Positions 23,226-35,295 are shown, numbered from the stretch's first letter. The stretch is 64,000 nucleotides of DNA from Diphasiastrum complanatum (GCA_029204225.1 CM055108.1:23289029-23353028); one strand, 5' to 3'. Program-made: numbers and translations. The notes: a model not told the origin generated them from the letters alone.

Positions 23226-23286
<61 letters not shown>
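23226..23286. repeat. (CT)30 microsatellite
   Basis: A 61-bp CT run. It generates spurious Ser/Leu-repeat frames. Confidence 0.95.
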
Positions 23287-23289
<3 letters not shown>

Positions 23290-24724
23290 GTTATTTTAGT
23301 AGTCAGAGGTTTGGCATCAAAGAAAAAACTAGATATGATGGTTGAAAAAGGACAAAGGGAGACATAACATGGAGGATATCAATCCCTACATACAGAAATA
23401 TCCACATCCACTACATTGGATATTCTTTAAAATAGATCTACATACACTCAATCTGTTAGCATGTATGCAACCCTTGAAAATACAAAAGAAGACAAGGGAC
23501 AAAAAATTGTCATTTTTTTTAACTATAAAGATTGCATAAATGGGTATAGCCATCAATTAATGATAAGCACACTCCAAAAAAATCTTCAACCAGAAGGTGT
23601 AGAAGAAATATGCATAAAAAGGAATAATTAGAAAAGAGAACAAATGAACAGGAGAAAAACACAAAAGATTATTACCCAAACATGAAGGAAGAAATCATAA
23701 GAGCTATTGACGATATTAAACACAAAAATCAATTGATTTGGTAAAATGGAAGACATGTCTCTTTAAGAAAATGCATAATGTAAAACAATAAACGAAATTG
23801 TGGGTAGTAATGCATGGTCCTATACATACAAAGCAAGTCTGTCAAGGTTTGTGTTTCGAATATCGTTGGAATTAAATAGTCAAAATATTCAATAGCTTGT
23901 GTGGAAAAGATTATAATACTAAAGCTCGAAAATGATAGGCAAGGAATTCTAATTGTTCAAGATTGACAAAGTAAAAAAGTGCATGATGGTACATAGAAAT
24001 CAAAAACCAAACTTTCTCAGTAATGCTAGGGCTCCTCCCTCAATTGTAGTGCAATTCACTCGTGCTTTTATGAGCTTTGGCAAACAAAACAAATGGGTAG
24101 TCCCAATTTTACTCTCTTGGTTGGGTCACCACAATCCCAAGAACATGTCTTTAGAACATATATAGTACATTATCTTTTTTGTGCTAACTAACTCCTCTCA
24201 ATTTAGATGTATAGGCACATAGACAATATTTACCTCTTTGATGGATCACCCATTTACACTAGATCAAATATTAGTAGCTTCTATAGAGTTAGATTTATGT
24301 TGTGCTTGGGGTAGCATGATCGATCCATTTGTAATCTGTAAATTGAGGCATCCATTATACCTAGATTAGTGTTGGAAGGTCATGAGGTTTGTCTTGCTTA
24401 ACAATCAAAGCCTTCTTTAACTCTATTATTTGAGGCCACACCAGGAAAGTGATCTATGAAATAAATAAGATGCACCACATTTATAGAATATAGCAAACAA
24501 ATTCTAGATATGAAGTTGGCATTAGTTGAAACAAGTGGATTCATGATAGTATTTGTAAGTCGATGCCAAAAATTTCAAGCTGTTTGTGGAAATATCTTTG
24601 ATTGTGATGACTCTATACGAATTTGATTTACTTTAAGATTCATATGCTTGGTATTGTGGTGATAATGTGCAGTTTTGTTTAGATTTGTTAGGTTAAAAAA
24701 CACACACAAAGTATGTTTGGATAG

Positions 24725-24744
24725 CTCTCTCTCTCTCTCTCTCT
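24725..24744. repeat. (CT)10 microsatellite
   Basis: A 20-bp CT run. Confidence 0.9.
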
Positions 24745-25027
24745 AGCACATGTAAGAGAAACATTCATGGGAGAGCAAAATGGCTCCCATTTTCTATTAA
24801 GTACCTTACTAGGAGGTATGCAATTGCATCAATTTATGATTAATGCTAAGTAGGTCATTACCTTATTTGGAGGTATGCCATTGCATCAATTTATGATTCA
24901 TGCTAAGTATGGTTCTAGTATTTCAAGTGGTTCTCAACCCCCTTAACAATACTTATATGTAGCTACAAAGGGGTTTGCCATCTTTGGCAATTCCCCAATC
25001 GTGTGGTGCCAATTATTTTTGGCTATG

Positions 25028-25032
<5 letters not shown>

Positions 25033-25110
<78 letters not shown>
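25033..25110. repeat. (TC)39 microsatellite
   Basis: A 78-bp TC run, the longest in the window. It is intergenic, about 1.7 kb before the BCHB start codon. Confidence 0.95.
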
Positions 25111-25114
<4 letters not shown>

Positions 25115-25756
25115 GCACGCGCTCATCACGTTCAATGTCGTTTTGGATACCACATCAAGAAAGAAGGTGTCTCTCTTAGTAGAAAAATGTTCGCATTCCA
25201 ATTTTTTTCCATGGCCATAATTGGTGCCCAATTGTAAAAAAGCATCGCTCTACAAGCAAATTTAAGCTGCTTATAAAAAAAGGGGATCCAGAGATATCTC
25301 TTCTTTAACATCTAAGAATGAAACATGCCATATGCACAATTGTATATATAATGTTTACAAAAGGTCCCGCTTGTATTTCGCCCCAATAAATAAGGCTTCA
25401 CATACCATTTGCTTATCCAACATTTAGTGTATGAGAGATGCCATTCACATAGGCATGCCAGTTTGTTGGATTACGGAGCAAATTTAATGCTCTTTGTCGA
25501 TTAGGATACTATCATTCATTTGTGAAACTGGATAAAACATCTTAAACACTAACTATGGTTGCCATGATAGAGCATTACATGCACGTAATGCCAAGTACTT
25601 CGATTTTCTTTGTATTTTAAAGCACCTCTAGAAGCATAATGTTCATTTAAATTTAGAACCAAATTTTTTTGTGAGCAGTTTCATCGTAATTTTCAAGTAA
25701 AGTTATGATGAAATGTGCATATGGATAGTTAATGATGCGTTGCCACATAGCAGCAT

Positions 25757-25778
25757 GCACATTTCACATGAAATGTGC
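25757..25778. repeat. 22-bp near-perfect palindrome
   Basis: GCACATTTCA and TGAAATGTGC are perfect 10-bp arms with a 2-nt centre. A partial copy (TGAAATGTGCATATGG) lies 50 bp upstream. It is about 1 kb upstream of BCHB; its role is unknown. Confidence 0.7.
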
Positions 25779-26099
25779 TTCCGATGATAGCTTGTCATTG
25801 GAGGCTGTCCACATGCACGTTTCATGAAAAAAGAAATTTGATTTAATAAAAAAAATATTTTGATGGGAAGGCCAAAAGAATTTGAAAAAATAAACTCGAA
25901 AAAGAAAATTAATTTTTTTTTTGAAAAATAATGCTGAACATATATTGCAAAAAAAAAAGGAAAAACTTGACACTTGCCATCATGCAGGGGAAGGCCCTCT
26001 TCCACTAGAGCCTTTTGCTTGCTAGAGTGCACATGGCCTTGCGCTCTGTGCCCTCCCAAGGTGGAAGACCCTCAAAGAAAGGGTAAAGTGTGAAGTTTA

Positions 26100-26823
26100 G
26101 GGTCGGGGCCATTCTCGCACGAGGCTATTCCTTACATCCACCTCGCCACTTTACCTTAAGACCTTACACAAAAAATCGTTCCTTATAATCTATTGTCACG
26201 ACAGCAGAGCAAGAGCAGCATTGTGGTCTCTTCTCTCTGCAATATCTCTGCGTGTCTCCGCTGTCTTCTTCTTCTTCTTGTGTTCCGAAGGAAGCGCGAT
26301 CTCAATCTAAATATATTGGTGGCTAAAGCGAGCACAATCTATTTCGTCCTTTTTGTTTAGAAGCCAAATCGTCTTATAGTTACTCAGGGAGGAGAGGGTT
26401 GATTTTGGCTTTTGATGCTTGCTGATTTAGGATGACTTACTTGCTGAAAACGGTTAGGTGATTGCGTTGCTACCTTTGATCAATACGATTTTTAGCTCTG
26501 GCTGTTTCACAATTACTATTGTAACAGGAATCATAGGTGGTTCTTGTTGTGGGTGCAAAATTAAATTTTCTCGGTTTCATTCATATGGGATCATATATAA
26601 CAATAATGGTATACAGCCAATGAACGCCTGCTATGAATGTAATTTGTGCATCAAGGTGGACGAAGTGCATACAAGTTCGAAGGAAGGAGGAGCGACAGGT
26701 AGAACAGGCGCAAGAGAAAGAGTAGTTTAATAGAAAGGAATAAAAATTATATGGTGAATGAATGGTGTGTGGAAGGCGATTAACAGGAGGCTAGGGTTTG
26801 TGTGTTTGTGACTGGAGAAGGGC
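26100..26823 (+). promoter_or_regulatory. BCHB: Putative promoter and 5' leader of BCHB
   Basis: This stretch immediately precedes the BCHB start codon. It includes a CT-rich tract (TCTTCTCTCTGC near 26230) and a CTT repeat at 26264-26279, typical of plant core promoters and 5' leaders. I could not place a TATA box or a transcription start. An upstream frame at 26458-26730 (90 codons) ends before the main ATG and could act as a uORF, but shows no sign of coding conservation. Confidence 0.45.
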
Positions 26824-26972
26824 ATGAATTTTGTTAGAGGCGTAGCAGATTTTTTGCGAAAAGGCTCACTTGTGCAAGGAGCAGGAGGAGGAGGCTTAAA
26901 AACATCAGATTTAGAAGTTCAGATTGAAAACTCATCCTTACCTCCTCAATCTTGGCCAGAATTGCAATTCAG
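26824..26972 (+). CDS. BCHB: BEACH domain-containing protein B, exon 1
   Basis: The N-terminus MNFVRGVADFLRKGS closely resembles, from memory, the start of Arabidopsis BCHB (MNIVKGVADLIRR). The exon runs to LPPQSWPELQF plus AG of a split Ser codon, then the donor CAG|GTATGG at 26973. The ATG is the first in this frame after the leader. BEACH proteins are very large scaffolds (armadillo-like N-terminus, concanavalin-like fold, PH-BEACH, WD40) acting in vesicle trafficking and membrane dynamics. Only the N-terminal part is in this window. Confidence 0.85.
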
Positions 26973-27244
26973 GTATGGAATTATGTATATTGCCGATTTT
27001 CTCTTTCTAGCTGCATCTCTTTTTCTTACATTTGTCCCGTATTTATGAGGTGCTGATTGTGTTTTCCCCTGCTTTCTTTGCCGGGTCCCCTTAGGGTGGT
27101 TTCACACTATTAGCAAGTCCCTTTGCCTGGCCCTTTCACATGCCACCCATTTTTTGAATCTTGGCAAGTGAGTTGACAGGCAATGGACCAATGGACCACC
27201 CCTGTTTCACATTTGGTTGGTAAGTGTTAAATGAAGGGCCACAA

Positions 27245-27432
27245 CCAACTATGTCCCATTGCAAATGAGCTAGGGCACACTACACATACTTATAGACTTT
27301 GGTTTATGCCGAAACGCAAAAGCAGCCTAAAAGCAATTGCCTAATTGATGTCTCTATATAAGGTAAAAGCACCAACACCTATTTATAGCAAAACTTGTGC
27401 TCCAAATCAAGCACTAGAATCTTGACCTCGAG
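27245..27432 (-). repeat. 3' LTR fragment of Copia C
   Basis: Matches about 37231-37435 of the right LTR, for example CACCAACACCTAT(T/C)TATAGC. Both ends of the LTR are missing, and integrase coding sequence abuts directly at 27433, marking a deletion junction. Confidence 0.85.
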
Positions 27433-28130
27433 ATCCAGGCTCCTGTAATGACTCGTCACACAAGATAGAAATTCCTCCATCTTGCTTTCCATCATAAGGT
27501 TTCTTTGTATCTTTATGAGTTCCATCCTCATCAAAGATTACATCCCTGCTTATGATGACTTTCTTACCCTCCAAGTCATACAGCCTGTATCCTTTCTCTT
27601 GACTATCATATCCAAGGAATAAACACTTGGTCGCCTCAGAATCCAATTTGCTCCGTGAATCCTTAGGTATGTGAGCATAAGCAATACTTCCAAACACCCT
27701 TAAATGACTTACATCTGGTTTCTGTCACGTGTAAGCTTCCTCTGGAGTTCGATTCTCTACAACCCTTGTAGGACTTCGATTCAAAAGATAAACCATTGTC
27801 TTAACTGCTTCACCCAAAAACATATTTGGAAGATTCTTACTTTTGAGCATACTCCTTGCAGTTTCCACAATAGACCGGTTCTTCCTTTCCTCAACTCCAT
27901 TTTGTTGAGGCGTGTCCATGCTTGCAAATTGTCTCTTTATACCATGATCCTTGCAAAACACTTGAAATTTCGTAGAAAGATACTATCCCTCTTTGTTCGA
28001 GCGAAGTATCTTGATTTGTCTATTTGTTTCTTTCTGTGAAGTGCTTCACCCTTATTCTTGAGAAGATAAATCCACGTCTTCTAGAATAGTCATCAATAAA
28101 CACCATGTAGCAGCTTGCTCCCCCATAAGA
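27433..28130 (-). pseudogene. Copia C integrase (partial, frameshifted)
   Basis: Reading leftward: an integrase core with DTPQQNGVEERKNRSIVE (third catalytic Glu), the block EAVKTMVYLLNRSP, then after a frameshift RVFGSIAYAHIPKD and KCLFLGYDSQEKGYRLYD, and the start of the integrase-RT linker. The region 27962-28130 that should contain the second catalytic Asp is scrambled. The C-terminus ends in the LTR fragment. Confidence 0.85.
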
Positions 28131-29098
28131 CTAAGTTCTCATAGGACCACACAAATCTGTATGAACAAGTTCTAGAACATTTCTCACCATGAATGTACTA
28201 GACGAAAATTTTTTCATATGATGTTTTCCTAAGACACAGCCCTCACAAACCTTGTGATCAGAAACAACTTGAGGTAAACCTGTAACCATGTTGTATTTCC
28301 TCAAGACTTGAGGTGTCATATGCTTTGAAGCTCCTGAATCAATAAACCAATACTCCTTTTCCTTCGAGAAGCCACCAGAAGATGTCGATGTTGAAAACAA
28401 TTCATAGTCTTCAAGATCTAAGGCACTTAATTTTGCTTTAGATGCTTTTTCTTCTTCAGCGAAATTCCCATCCTGCTTCTTCTTGAACTTGTTGTGCCAG
28501 CACTCCTTTCCGTAATGTCTCGATTTTCCGCAAACAAAGCAGTTTCTCTTTTGAAGTAGTTTCTTTCCATCTTCTGATCGATTTGATTGATTCTCCGGAT
28601 CTTGCTGCTTCTCCTTCTTTTTCTTCCCTTTGCACCCTTCTTGGAACTTTTGTCTTACTTCTTTGCTAGGAATACGTGCTCCTTGAATTCGTCTCTGTTG
28701 ACAATATTTTGTCGCCTCATTTCCTCTTGTAGCAATATAGCATCAGCTCATCGAAAGAAGGCCTCGTCTCCCGTAATGATAACATCATCACAAAGTTTTG
28801 ATAAGCTAAAGGTAGACTATTACGCATAATGGATACCAATACTGTATCCGGAACACTTTCTCCAACCGCAATAAGTTGCCCTCTCAGATCATTCACCCGA
28901 GTAAGGTAGTGTGTTACTGATTCACCTGTACCCATCTTCAATGTCTGTAGCTTATTAGTCAAGAACAAGATTCGTGATTGATTCACAGTCTTGTATAAGT
29001 TCTTTAGCATATCCCAAGCCTCCTTGGGTCTAGCAGCATCTCTGATGTGAGGTATGATCATATCTCTAATTGACAAGTTGATGATATGATGAGCTTTT
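28131..29098 (-). pseudogene. Copia C gag, zinc knuckle, protease and pre-integrase
   Basis: Gag runs from the junction at 29098 (KAHHIINLSIRDMIIP) to about 28700. It includes AWDMLKNLYKTVNQSR and the HYLTRVNDLRGQL helix typical of UBN2-type Copia gag. A complete CCHC knuckle, CFVCGKSRHYGKEC, lies at 28500-28541. The protease block WFIDSGASKHMTP lies near 28340-28305, followed by part of the pre-integrase domain (CEGCVLGKHHMKKF) and integrase HTDLCGPM. Frameshifts and small deletions break the polyprotein. Confidence 0.85.
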
Positions 29099-29500
29099 TG
29101 TTAGAATCAAAGAGATTCTCTAATCGGAGTAGACTAATCTTATTAGTACTCACACCAATCATCAACCACAAGCTGAAGAAGAAGAGAGACTGCAAGAAGC
29201 TATGCTTCATAAGCTGGAAATCGAGATAACAATGGAGGTGGGTGCCCATCTACTCTTATAGAGAGTGCCCACAATGAAAAGCAAAAGCTATCCTTCTACA
29301 ATAGCAATTGAAATGCTAATTATGAAGTCTTCACAATAGAAATCTACGCTAGCTTGGTTAAAATAGATTTTTATACTATTCTAGGAAAATTGGTACTAAC
29401 TTAGGTACCTATACTAAAAATAGATAGTACCTATACTAAAAATAAAAATAGGCCTTCTAGCACGCAGGCTGGCCTCTACAATTAACCATTTATTCTAACA
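29099..29500 (-). repeat. 3' LTR of Copia B
   Basis: 402 bp, TG...CA. It contains two 22-bp units beginning TACCTATACTAAAAATAG and the motif CTAGCACGCAGGCTGGCC. The polypurine tract (minus: TAAGGGGGAG) follows at 29501-29510. Confidence 0.95.
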
Positions 29501-30946
29501 CTCCCCCTTAATGGATAATTGATTATTAAGAACACCTAGGAGAGTCCTGAGCTTCTCAAATTTTTCACGACCAAGTCCTTTTGTGAAGATATCTGCAACT
29601 TGATCATTGGTGTCACAGTAGATAAACTCTACTTCACCACTTTGTAACTTTCCTCGTATGAAATGCTGTTGAACTTCAATATGCTTTGACCTACTATGAA
29701 ACACTGGATTCTTTGCAAGCTGAATACAACTCTGATTGTCACACCCAAGAATTGTAGGTTCAACTTGTTCTATATGAAGATCTTTTAGAATCCCTCGTAA
29801 CCAAATTGCTTCACAAGTCGCTGATGTAGTAGCCCTGTACTTTGCCTTTTGTAGAAGATAAAGCAATTGTTGGTTGCTTTTTACTACTCCAAGCATCAAC
29901 AAAACCCTCAAGTTTTATTTTTGTTCCTTTACCATAATAAATGCTATACCTGAGTGTCCCTTTGACATACATAACGCAAAATCCTTTTTGCCGCTTTCCA
30001 ATGACAAACTTTTGGTAAAGACATGAATTGACTCACCATGCTCACTGCATATGAAATGTCTGGTCGAGTAGTTGTTAGATAGATAAGACTACCTACAAGC
30101 TGCCTATAAAGTGTTTCATTCACACTTTCAGAATTTTCCTCTTTTGTAAGCTTTACACTTGGATCATAAGGTGTAGAAATGGACTTACAATCAAGCATGT
30201 TAAACTTCTTGAGTAACTCTCTTGCATACTTTGCTTGTGATATGAAAAGATTTTCCTTTGATCTCCAAACTTCAATACCCAAACAATACTGAAGTCTCTC
30301 TAAATCTTTCATATCAAACTCCTGTGAAAGATTCTTCTTTATCTTCTCTATTAGTGACTTATTTGACCCTGTGATAATAAGATCATTTACATAAAAATGA
30401 CTATGTCATCTAAATCTTTCATAATATAAAGCGTTGACTCTGACATGCTTCTATAAAAATTTTCAAAAAATAATTGTTGATACGTGTATACCATGCTCTA
30501 GGCGCTTGTTTCAACCCATATAATGCTTTCTTTAACTTGCAAACCAAGTGCTCTTTGCCTTCAACCTCATAACCCTGAGGTTGCTCCAGATAAACCTCCT
30601 CTTCAAGGTAACCGTTCAAGAAAGCACTCTTGACATCCATTTGCTGAATATCCCATCCAAAATGAGATGCAATCGCCAAAACACTCCTCAAAGTATTCAT
30701 TTTAGCAACATGTGCGGAAGTATCTTCATAGTCAATTCCTTCCCTCTGAGCATGTCCTTTGGCTACTAATCTGGCTTTATACTTATCTATAGAACCATCA
30801 GACTTAAACTTGGTTCTATAATTCCACTTGCAACCAATTGGTTTCTTACCCGCTGGAAGTTCAACAAGATCCCATGTCTCGTTTTTCATGCATACGATGA
30901 TGCTTGCCCATAACACATCCTTCACAAATTTTTCCTGAAGATACAA
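29495..30946 (-). pseudogene. Copia B reverse transcriptase and RNase H (broken)
   Basis: The RT begins with NETWDLVELPAGKKPIGCKW and runs through KARLVAKGHAQREGIDYED, MDVKSAFLNGYLEEEVYLEQ and KALYGLKQAPRAWY. The catalytic YVDD box reads YVND (30382-30393), an Asp-to-Asn change. A frameshift follows, then GSLIYLTTTRPDISYAVSMVSQ. In RNase H the first acidic block is deleted; the part from ATTSATCEAIWLRGIL to VADIFTKGLGREKF remains and stops at the LTR edge. Just before NETWDL the frame jumps to the pre-integrase region, the scar of the integrase deletion. Confidence 0.9.
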
Positions 30947-32183
30947 TATTAGGTAATCCTATTACCATATTATTGTCTTTTAGAACCTATAAGCTTTTAT
31001 AGTTCAGATGTCCAAGCCTTTCATGCCATATCTTGCTCTACATGCTATCAGAAGCTACACAAGCCTGATGATCCGATGTAGTCACATCAAGTTTGTAAAG
31101 TCGACCTTCCAAAGATTTTATTTTTGTCTTTGATAAGACACTTCTGATCATCAAACTCAACCTCCATGTGCAGTTTAGCAATAGCAGAAACTGAAAGTAA
31201 ATTCTTCTTTAAACCTGGAACATAGAGAACATTCTTAATTTCTCCTATATCTCTTGAAGGTAAATGTACTCTTACTGTACCTCACCTTTGATGTCGTAAG
31301 AAGAATCGTCTCCAAGCTTGACATGTGAATTTACACCACTGTCATCAAATTGTGTAAACCACTCACGATGTGGTGTCATATGTTGCGTTGCTCTAGAATC
31401 AATATACCAACAGTCTTTAGAGATCTCTGATGTTGAAGCTGAGAATAACTCATAGCATCCCACAGCTTCACTTTTGTCTTCGTCTTCAATGAAGTTATCT
31501 GACTAATTCTTCTTGCCCTGGATTGCCTTCTTTTTCCTGCACTCAAACACAAAATGACCATATTTACCACGAAAGTTACAATTATCATTTCTCTTTGGAT
31601 TGGATTTGGAACTATCTCCTTTTTCCGTATTGTCCTTGCCTTCCTGCTTCTGATCCTTTTTGCCTCCTTTCCTCTTGCCCTCCTTACCTTGATTCTTGGA
31701 AAAGAATCCCAGTTCCTTGAAGTCTTCCCTAGACATCAAGTTTTGTCTTCGTAATTCCTCTTGAAGTAGCAAACCATTGAGCTCGAATGTCGGCGATCTC
31801 TCCCTCAAACTTAGTTTCATAACAAAGTTCTGATATTGTAATGGTAAGCTATTTAAAACAATTTGTACTAGAGTATTATCAAGTACAATTTCTCCTATAG
31901 AAGACAATTGATCTCTTAAATCCTTCACCCTGGTAATAAAATCCGTAATGGATTTTTCTGATTCCATGTTCAAGGTATGAAGCTTATTGTTCAAGAACAA
32001 CGCTCGAGACTTACTTACCGTTTCATATGTGTTCTTAAGGATATCCCATGCATCCTTAGGCCCAACTGCATTCCTGATTAGAGGAATAACCTTATCCTTC
32101 TTGTCCCATGACAATTTCCCAATAATCTTTGTCCTGAAGTATATTTTGAAGTTTGAATTTCCACAAGCTGTAGGTAGATCCAT
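30947..32183 (-). pseudogene. Copia B gag, protease and pre-integrase (broken)
   Basis: The gag frame 31503-32183 is open for 226 codons with AWDILKNTYETVSKSR, DFITRVKDLRDQLSSIGE and a Lys-rich tail. The zinc knuckle reads CNFRGKYGHFVFEC, with the second Cys replaced by Arg. The protease reads WYIDSRATQHMTPHREW, so the invariant DSG is DSR. Pre-integrase follows down to about 30950. The gag N-terminus (up to about 32240) is in another frame. All key sites are damaged. Confidence 0.85.
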
Positions 32184-32240
32184 TTAACTTGCTTGATTAT
32201 GGAAGAACAGATTCATTCAGACTCCCCATCTTTGTCGTAC

Positions 32241-33052
32241 AAAAAATGACGGGCCTTTTATTACGAATATACTTGCATGCAACAATCTATTAACTGTCGC
32301 CTTCCCTGGTAGCACCTGTCTAGATACTACTTGCCTCAGATTTACTTGTCTGCTGTCCCAGATAGAACCTCTCTGGTTTTGACTTGACCTGTTCAGGTTC
32401 TGCCTCACTCAGATAACACCTATCTGATTGTTATCTGTTGTGAATCTGATCTGATTTTTTCAGATGTTGATGTCCCCAGATAGAACCTGTCTGGTTCTGA
32501 TCTGTCAAGGTTGATGCCACCCTCAGCTGATGCCTTCACCAGCTGCTATCATCCTGTTCTGATCTGATCTTGTCGCCCTCAGATATGCCTGCACCAGCTG
32601 CTGCCTCCACCAAAGATTGCCGTCCTCAGATATGCTTGAACCAGATGTTGCTCCACCAGAGACTGCCGCCCTCAGATATGCCTCTGTTTTGGAAACTGCC
32701 TCAGATAAAGCCTGTCCTGGACACTGTTTCCTCAGGTACTGCCTGTCTGGTTGCTGCTGCCACCTTCAGATGAACCTGCACCACATAAAACCTGCACAAG
32801 AAAATACCTGTTCTGCTGTCCTGGATGTTGCATCCCTCAGATTGGCCTGTCTGATACTGCTACCTGTCTAGAAGCTACCTGCGCCATACGTGATCTCCAC
32901 CAGAAAAACCCGCATAGGATGGCGCCTCCACCAGATGCAACCTTCACCAAATAGCACCTCCAGTAGATGCGATCTCCACCAGTAAAACCTGCAGTGCTGA
33001 TCTTCTCCTTCCTTCCGTAGATCCCGATCTTAACGAGATGGCTCTAATACCA
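32241..33052 (-). other. Leader and primer site of Copia B
   Basis: About 800 bp of degenerate CTG-rich repeats (CACCTGTC, CCTCAGATATGCCT, CACCAG units), then on the minus strand TGGTATTAGAGC (33041-33052), the Met primer site with one substitution. No gene. Confidence 0.8.
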
Positions 33053-33369
33053 TGTTAGAATCGAAGAGATTCTCTAATTGGAGTAGACTAATCTTATTAG
33101 TACTCACACAAATCATCAACCAGAATCTGAAGAAGAAGAGAGACTGCAAGAAGCTATGCTTCATAAGCTGGAAATTGAGATAACAATGGAGGTGGGCGCC
33201 CATCTACTCTTATAGAGACTGCCCACAATGAAAAGCAAAAGCTATCCTTCTACAATAGCAATTTAAATGCTAATTATGAAGTCTTAACAATAGAAATCTA
33301 TGCTAACTTGGTTAAAATAGGCCTTCTAGCACGCAGGCTGGCCTCTACAATTAACCATTAATTGTAACA
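33053..33369 (-). repeat. 5' LTR of Copia B with 85-bp deletion
   Basis: Matches 29099-29500, but lacks the stretch containing the two 22-bp units. The deletion lies between AAAATAG words (microhomology). Confidence 0.95.
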
Positions 33370-33379
33370 CTTTTCTCCC

Positions 33380-34001
33380 ATTCCATGCCTACCTCTCACC
33401 TGTGATTGCTTGCCCTCTCAAAATTGTTGCCAATGATGAGTAGTCATGCCGCCAAACTGTTGTCAACTAGTTTTGATTGTTTATTTGGCAATTTGGAGGC
33501 CAAAGTGAAATCTTAACTTAGAGATAGTTTCATATTTGTCAATGGAGGCCTAAATAGTGGTATTAATATTTTTGGCAAGTATATAAGTGGATGAGGCCGA
33601 GTTTGGACTCATTCTAATTGGCTATTTTTGGTACATTGCATTTAGACTAGTTGTTCTAGGTTTTTGGTTAAGTACCTAGAAGTTGCCATTTTAGGGCATA
33701 CTTAGGGAAAGTGGCCAAATGACATTATGGCTGCTATAAATAGTTGTACCTGCATGGAGAACACATCATGTATTGATCATTGTATTCTCTTATGATGTTG
33801 AGAATTCAGCTTTGTTGATTCTATGTCCATCTCTTGTGATTTTTTCATGATATCTTGAGTTTCTATGTGTAAAATGTTGATTTTCTTGTTGATCTAGCTT
33901 TCACACGTGTGGAGTACTTTGTTGTACTGCTGTTGTATAAAAAGGGACAGTCTAGGTGTATAGTCCAAATTGGATAAAGATCATTAATGATACTTCCGCA
34001 A
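33380..34001. mobile_element. Unidentified 0.6-kb insert in Copia C gag (possible solo LTR)
   Basis: Non-coding sequence separates gag start (right) from gag remainder (left). CTCCC occurs at both edges (33375-33379 and 34002-34006), which may be a target duplication. Inside are TATAAATAG (about 33735) and TATAAAAAGGGA (about 33937), suggestive of an LTR promoter. It does not begin TG and end CA, so the call is tentative. The left edge also shows weak similarity to gag, so a rearrangement is an alternative. Confidence 0.35.
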
Positions 34002-35082
34002 CTCCCTGTCAGTAGTAGGAGGTATCTCGACACCTGTGATGATCTCCCATAATCTCGATCCTAGAGAATATTTTGCATCTTGAACTTCCATATGTCGCAG
34101 TTTGTTCCATCCATCTTGCTAGACTCCGGCAACACAACATCGTTCAACCCTGCCATTATACTGATCTATAGCTACGCCCAACAACCTGAATTTCCAGCGA
34201 ATAATTGTAGTGATCAAGTTCTGTACCAAATTATCACTCCTCTTTCAGCAAATAGTTGCACTTCAGTGATCTGATCTGTCCCAATCAAACAATTCTGATC
34301 TTCAGACAACGATCCAGGTCTGTTAATAATCAGATGCAGGTATGATTCTGTAGCAAGCAGATAGTCTGATTGTCAGTGATCTGAAGCAGCGAACTGTCAA
34401 CAGATTCAGATTTGCAGCAGCAAAGAGGTTAGTAGATTCAAATCTGTAGGAAACAAGTCTGGCGATCAAATCTAATCCGGTAGGCATTGAAGAGACCCAA
34501 TTGGCAGCCAGTCAGCGAACATGTTCAACCAGTGACGAGTCATAGCCAGCGATCAGGTCCTGTTCTGATCCAGTGTACAGGTCAGCAGCAATCAGCCTGT
34601 AGACAGCCAGTAACCTCCCTCCAATCTTCTCCTAGAAGATTCCCATTGTCTTCCTAACAACGTTGACTCTACATGCAGGTTTTCCCCTACTACCTCCCTC
34701 GCCGTCTCTTGTTTCACATAGTTTTCCTTTCCTATGAGTTGAATCTTCCACTTTGCCTTGCAGTTGCATGAACCAACTTCCATGTAGTTTCAATGACCTG
34801 TTAATGTTCTCCTGTAGTGTTCTTGATTAGTAACAACTTGTCTCCAACAATACACTGATCTATAACATGTAGCGATAGCACTCCAACACTAGCAAGTCCT
34901 GACTAGTGTTCCTTGGTTCTTCATGATTTGTAGAAAACTCCAATGCTTTGCCCTACATATTTTAAGCTAACCTTTTCCTTGGCACTCTTGTTGTTTTCCA
35001 ACGATCAAATCTGTCCTTTTTCCAGTAGCGATTTGTTTTCCTGCAACAATTTGATCTGATTGCCAGCAAGGTTACACCCCGA

Positions 35083-35295
35083 TTCAAACCGGCCAATTCG
35101 AACCGATTCTTTCCGGTTCGAACAGGCAGGCCAGGTTCGAATCGGAATACGGTTCGAACCGAATTTTTTTTTTTTCAAAACGTTTTTTTTTGACATTTTG
35201 GGTTTTTTTTTTTTTTTTTTTGCCCTAAATCCGGTTCGAACCGAATTCCGGTTCGAACCGGGTCCGAATGGTTCGAAGGTTCGAACCACGGTTCA
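35083..35295. repeat. Cluster of GGTTCGAACC palindromes around poly-T runs
   Basis: Eight TTCGAA hexamers, mostly inside GGTTCGAACC or CCGGTTCGAACCG, form two blocks (35083-35163 and 35230-35295) separated by T-runs (about 35165-35175 and 35203-35221). Each block is self-complementary. It lies inside the Copia C leader. The words resemble the tRNA B box, but no tRNA fold is present. Confidence 0.8.

Larger units (their letters stand above)
22714..26100. other. Intergenic region upstream of BCHB
   Basis: No gene recognised. It holds three CT arrays (listed separately) and a near-duplicate pair, GGAGGTATGC(A/C)ATTGCATCAA, at about 24811 and 24870. Confidence 0.55.
29099..33369 (-). mobile_element. 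Copia element B nested in C, with perfect target duplication
   Basis: Both LTRs are present (29099-29500 and 33053-33369). The 5-bp duplication CTTTT flanks the element exactly (29094-29098 and 33370-33374), and the disrupted gag frame of Copia C ends at the left edge. Internal order on the minus strand: primer site, leader, gag, protease, pre-integrase fragment, RT, RNase H, polypurine tract. The integrase and linker are deleted. It is the younger insertion of the pair. Confidence 0.95.

Noticed and set aside
23036-23345. Ser/Leu-repeat frames across the CT array (also at 25001-25237)
   Set aside because: Translation of (CT)n with no independent coding evidence.
26458-26730. 90-codon frame just before the BCHB ATG
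   Set aside because: It ends before the main start, is not in frame with it and has no recognisable domain. At most a uORF in the 5' leader.
35097-35292. Possible tRNA genes from GGTTCGAA(T/C)C words
   Set aside because: No acceptor stem, A box or cloverleaf around any of the words; they form a palindrome cluster instead.
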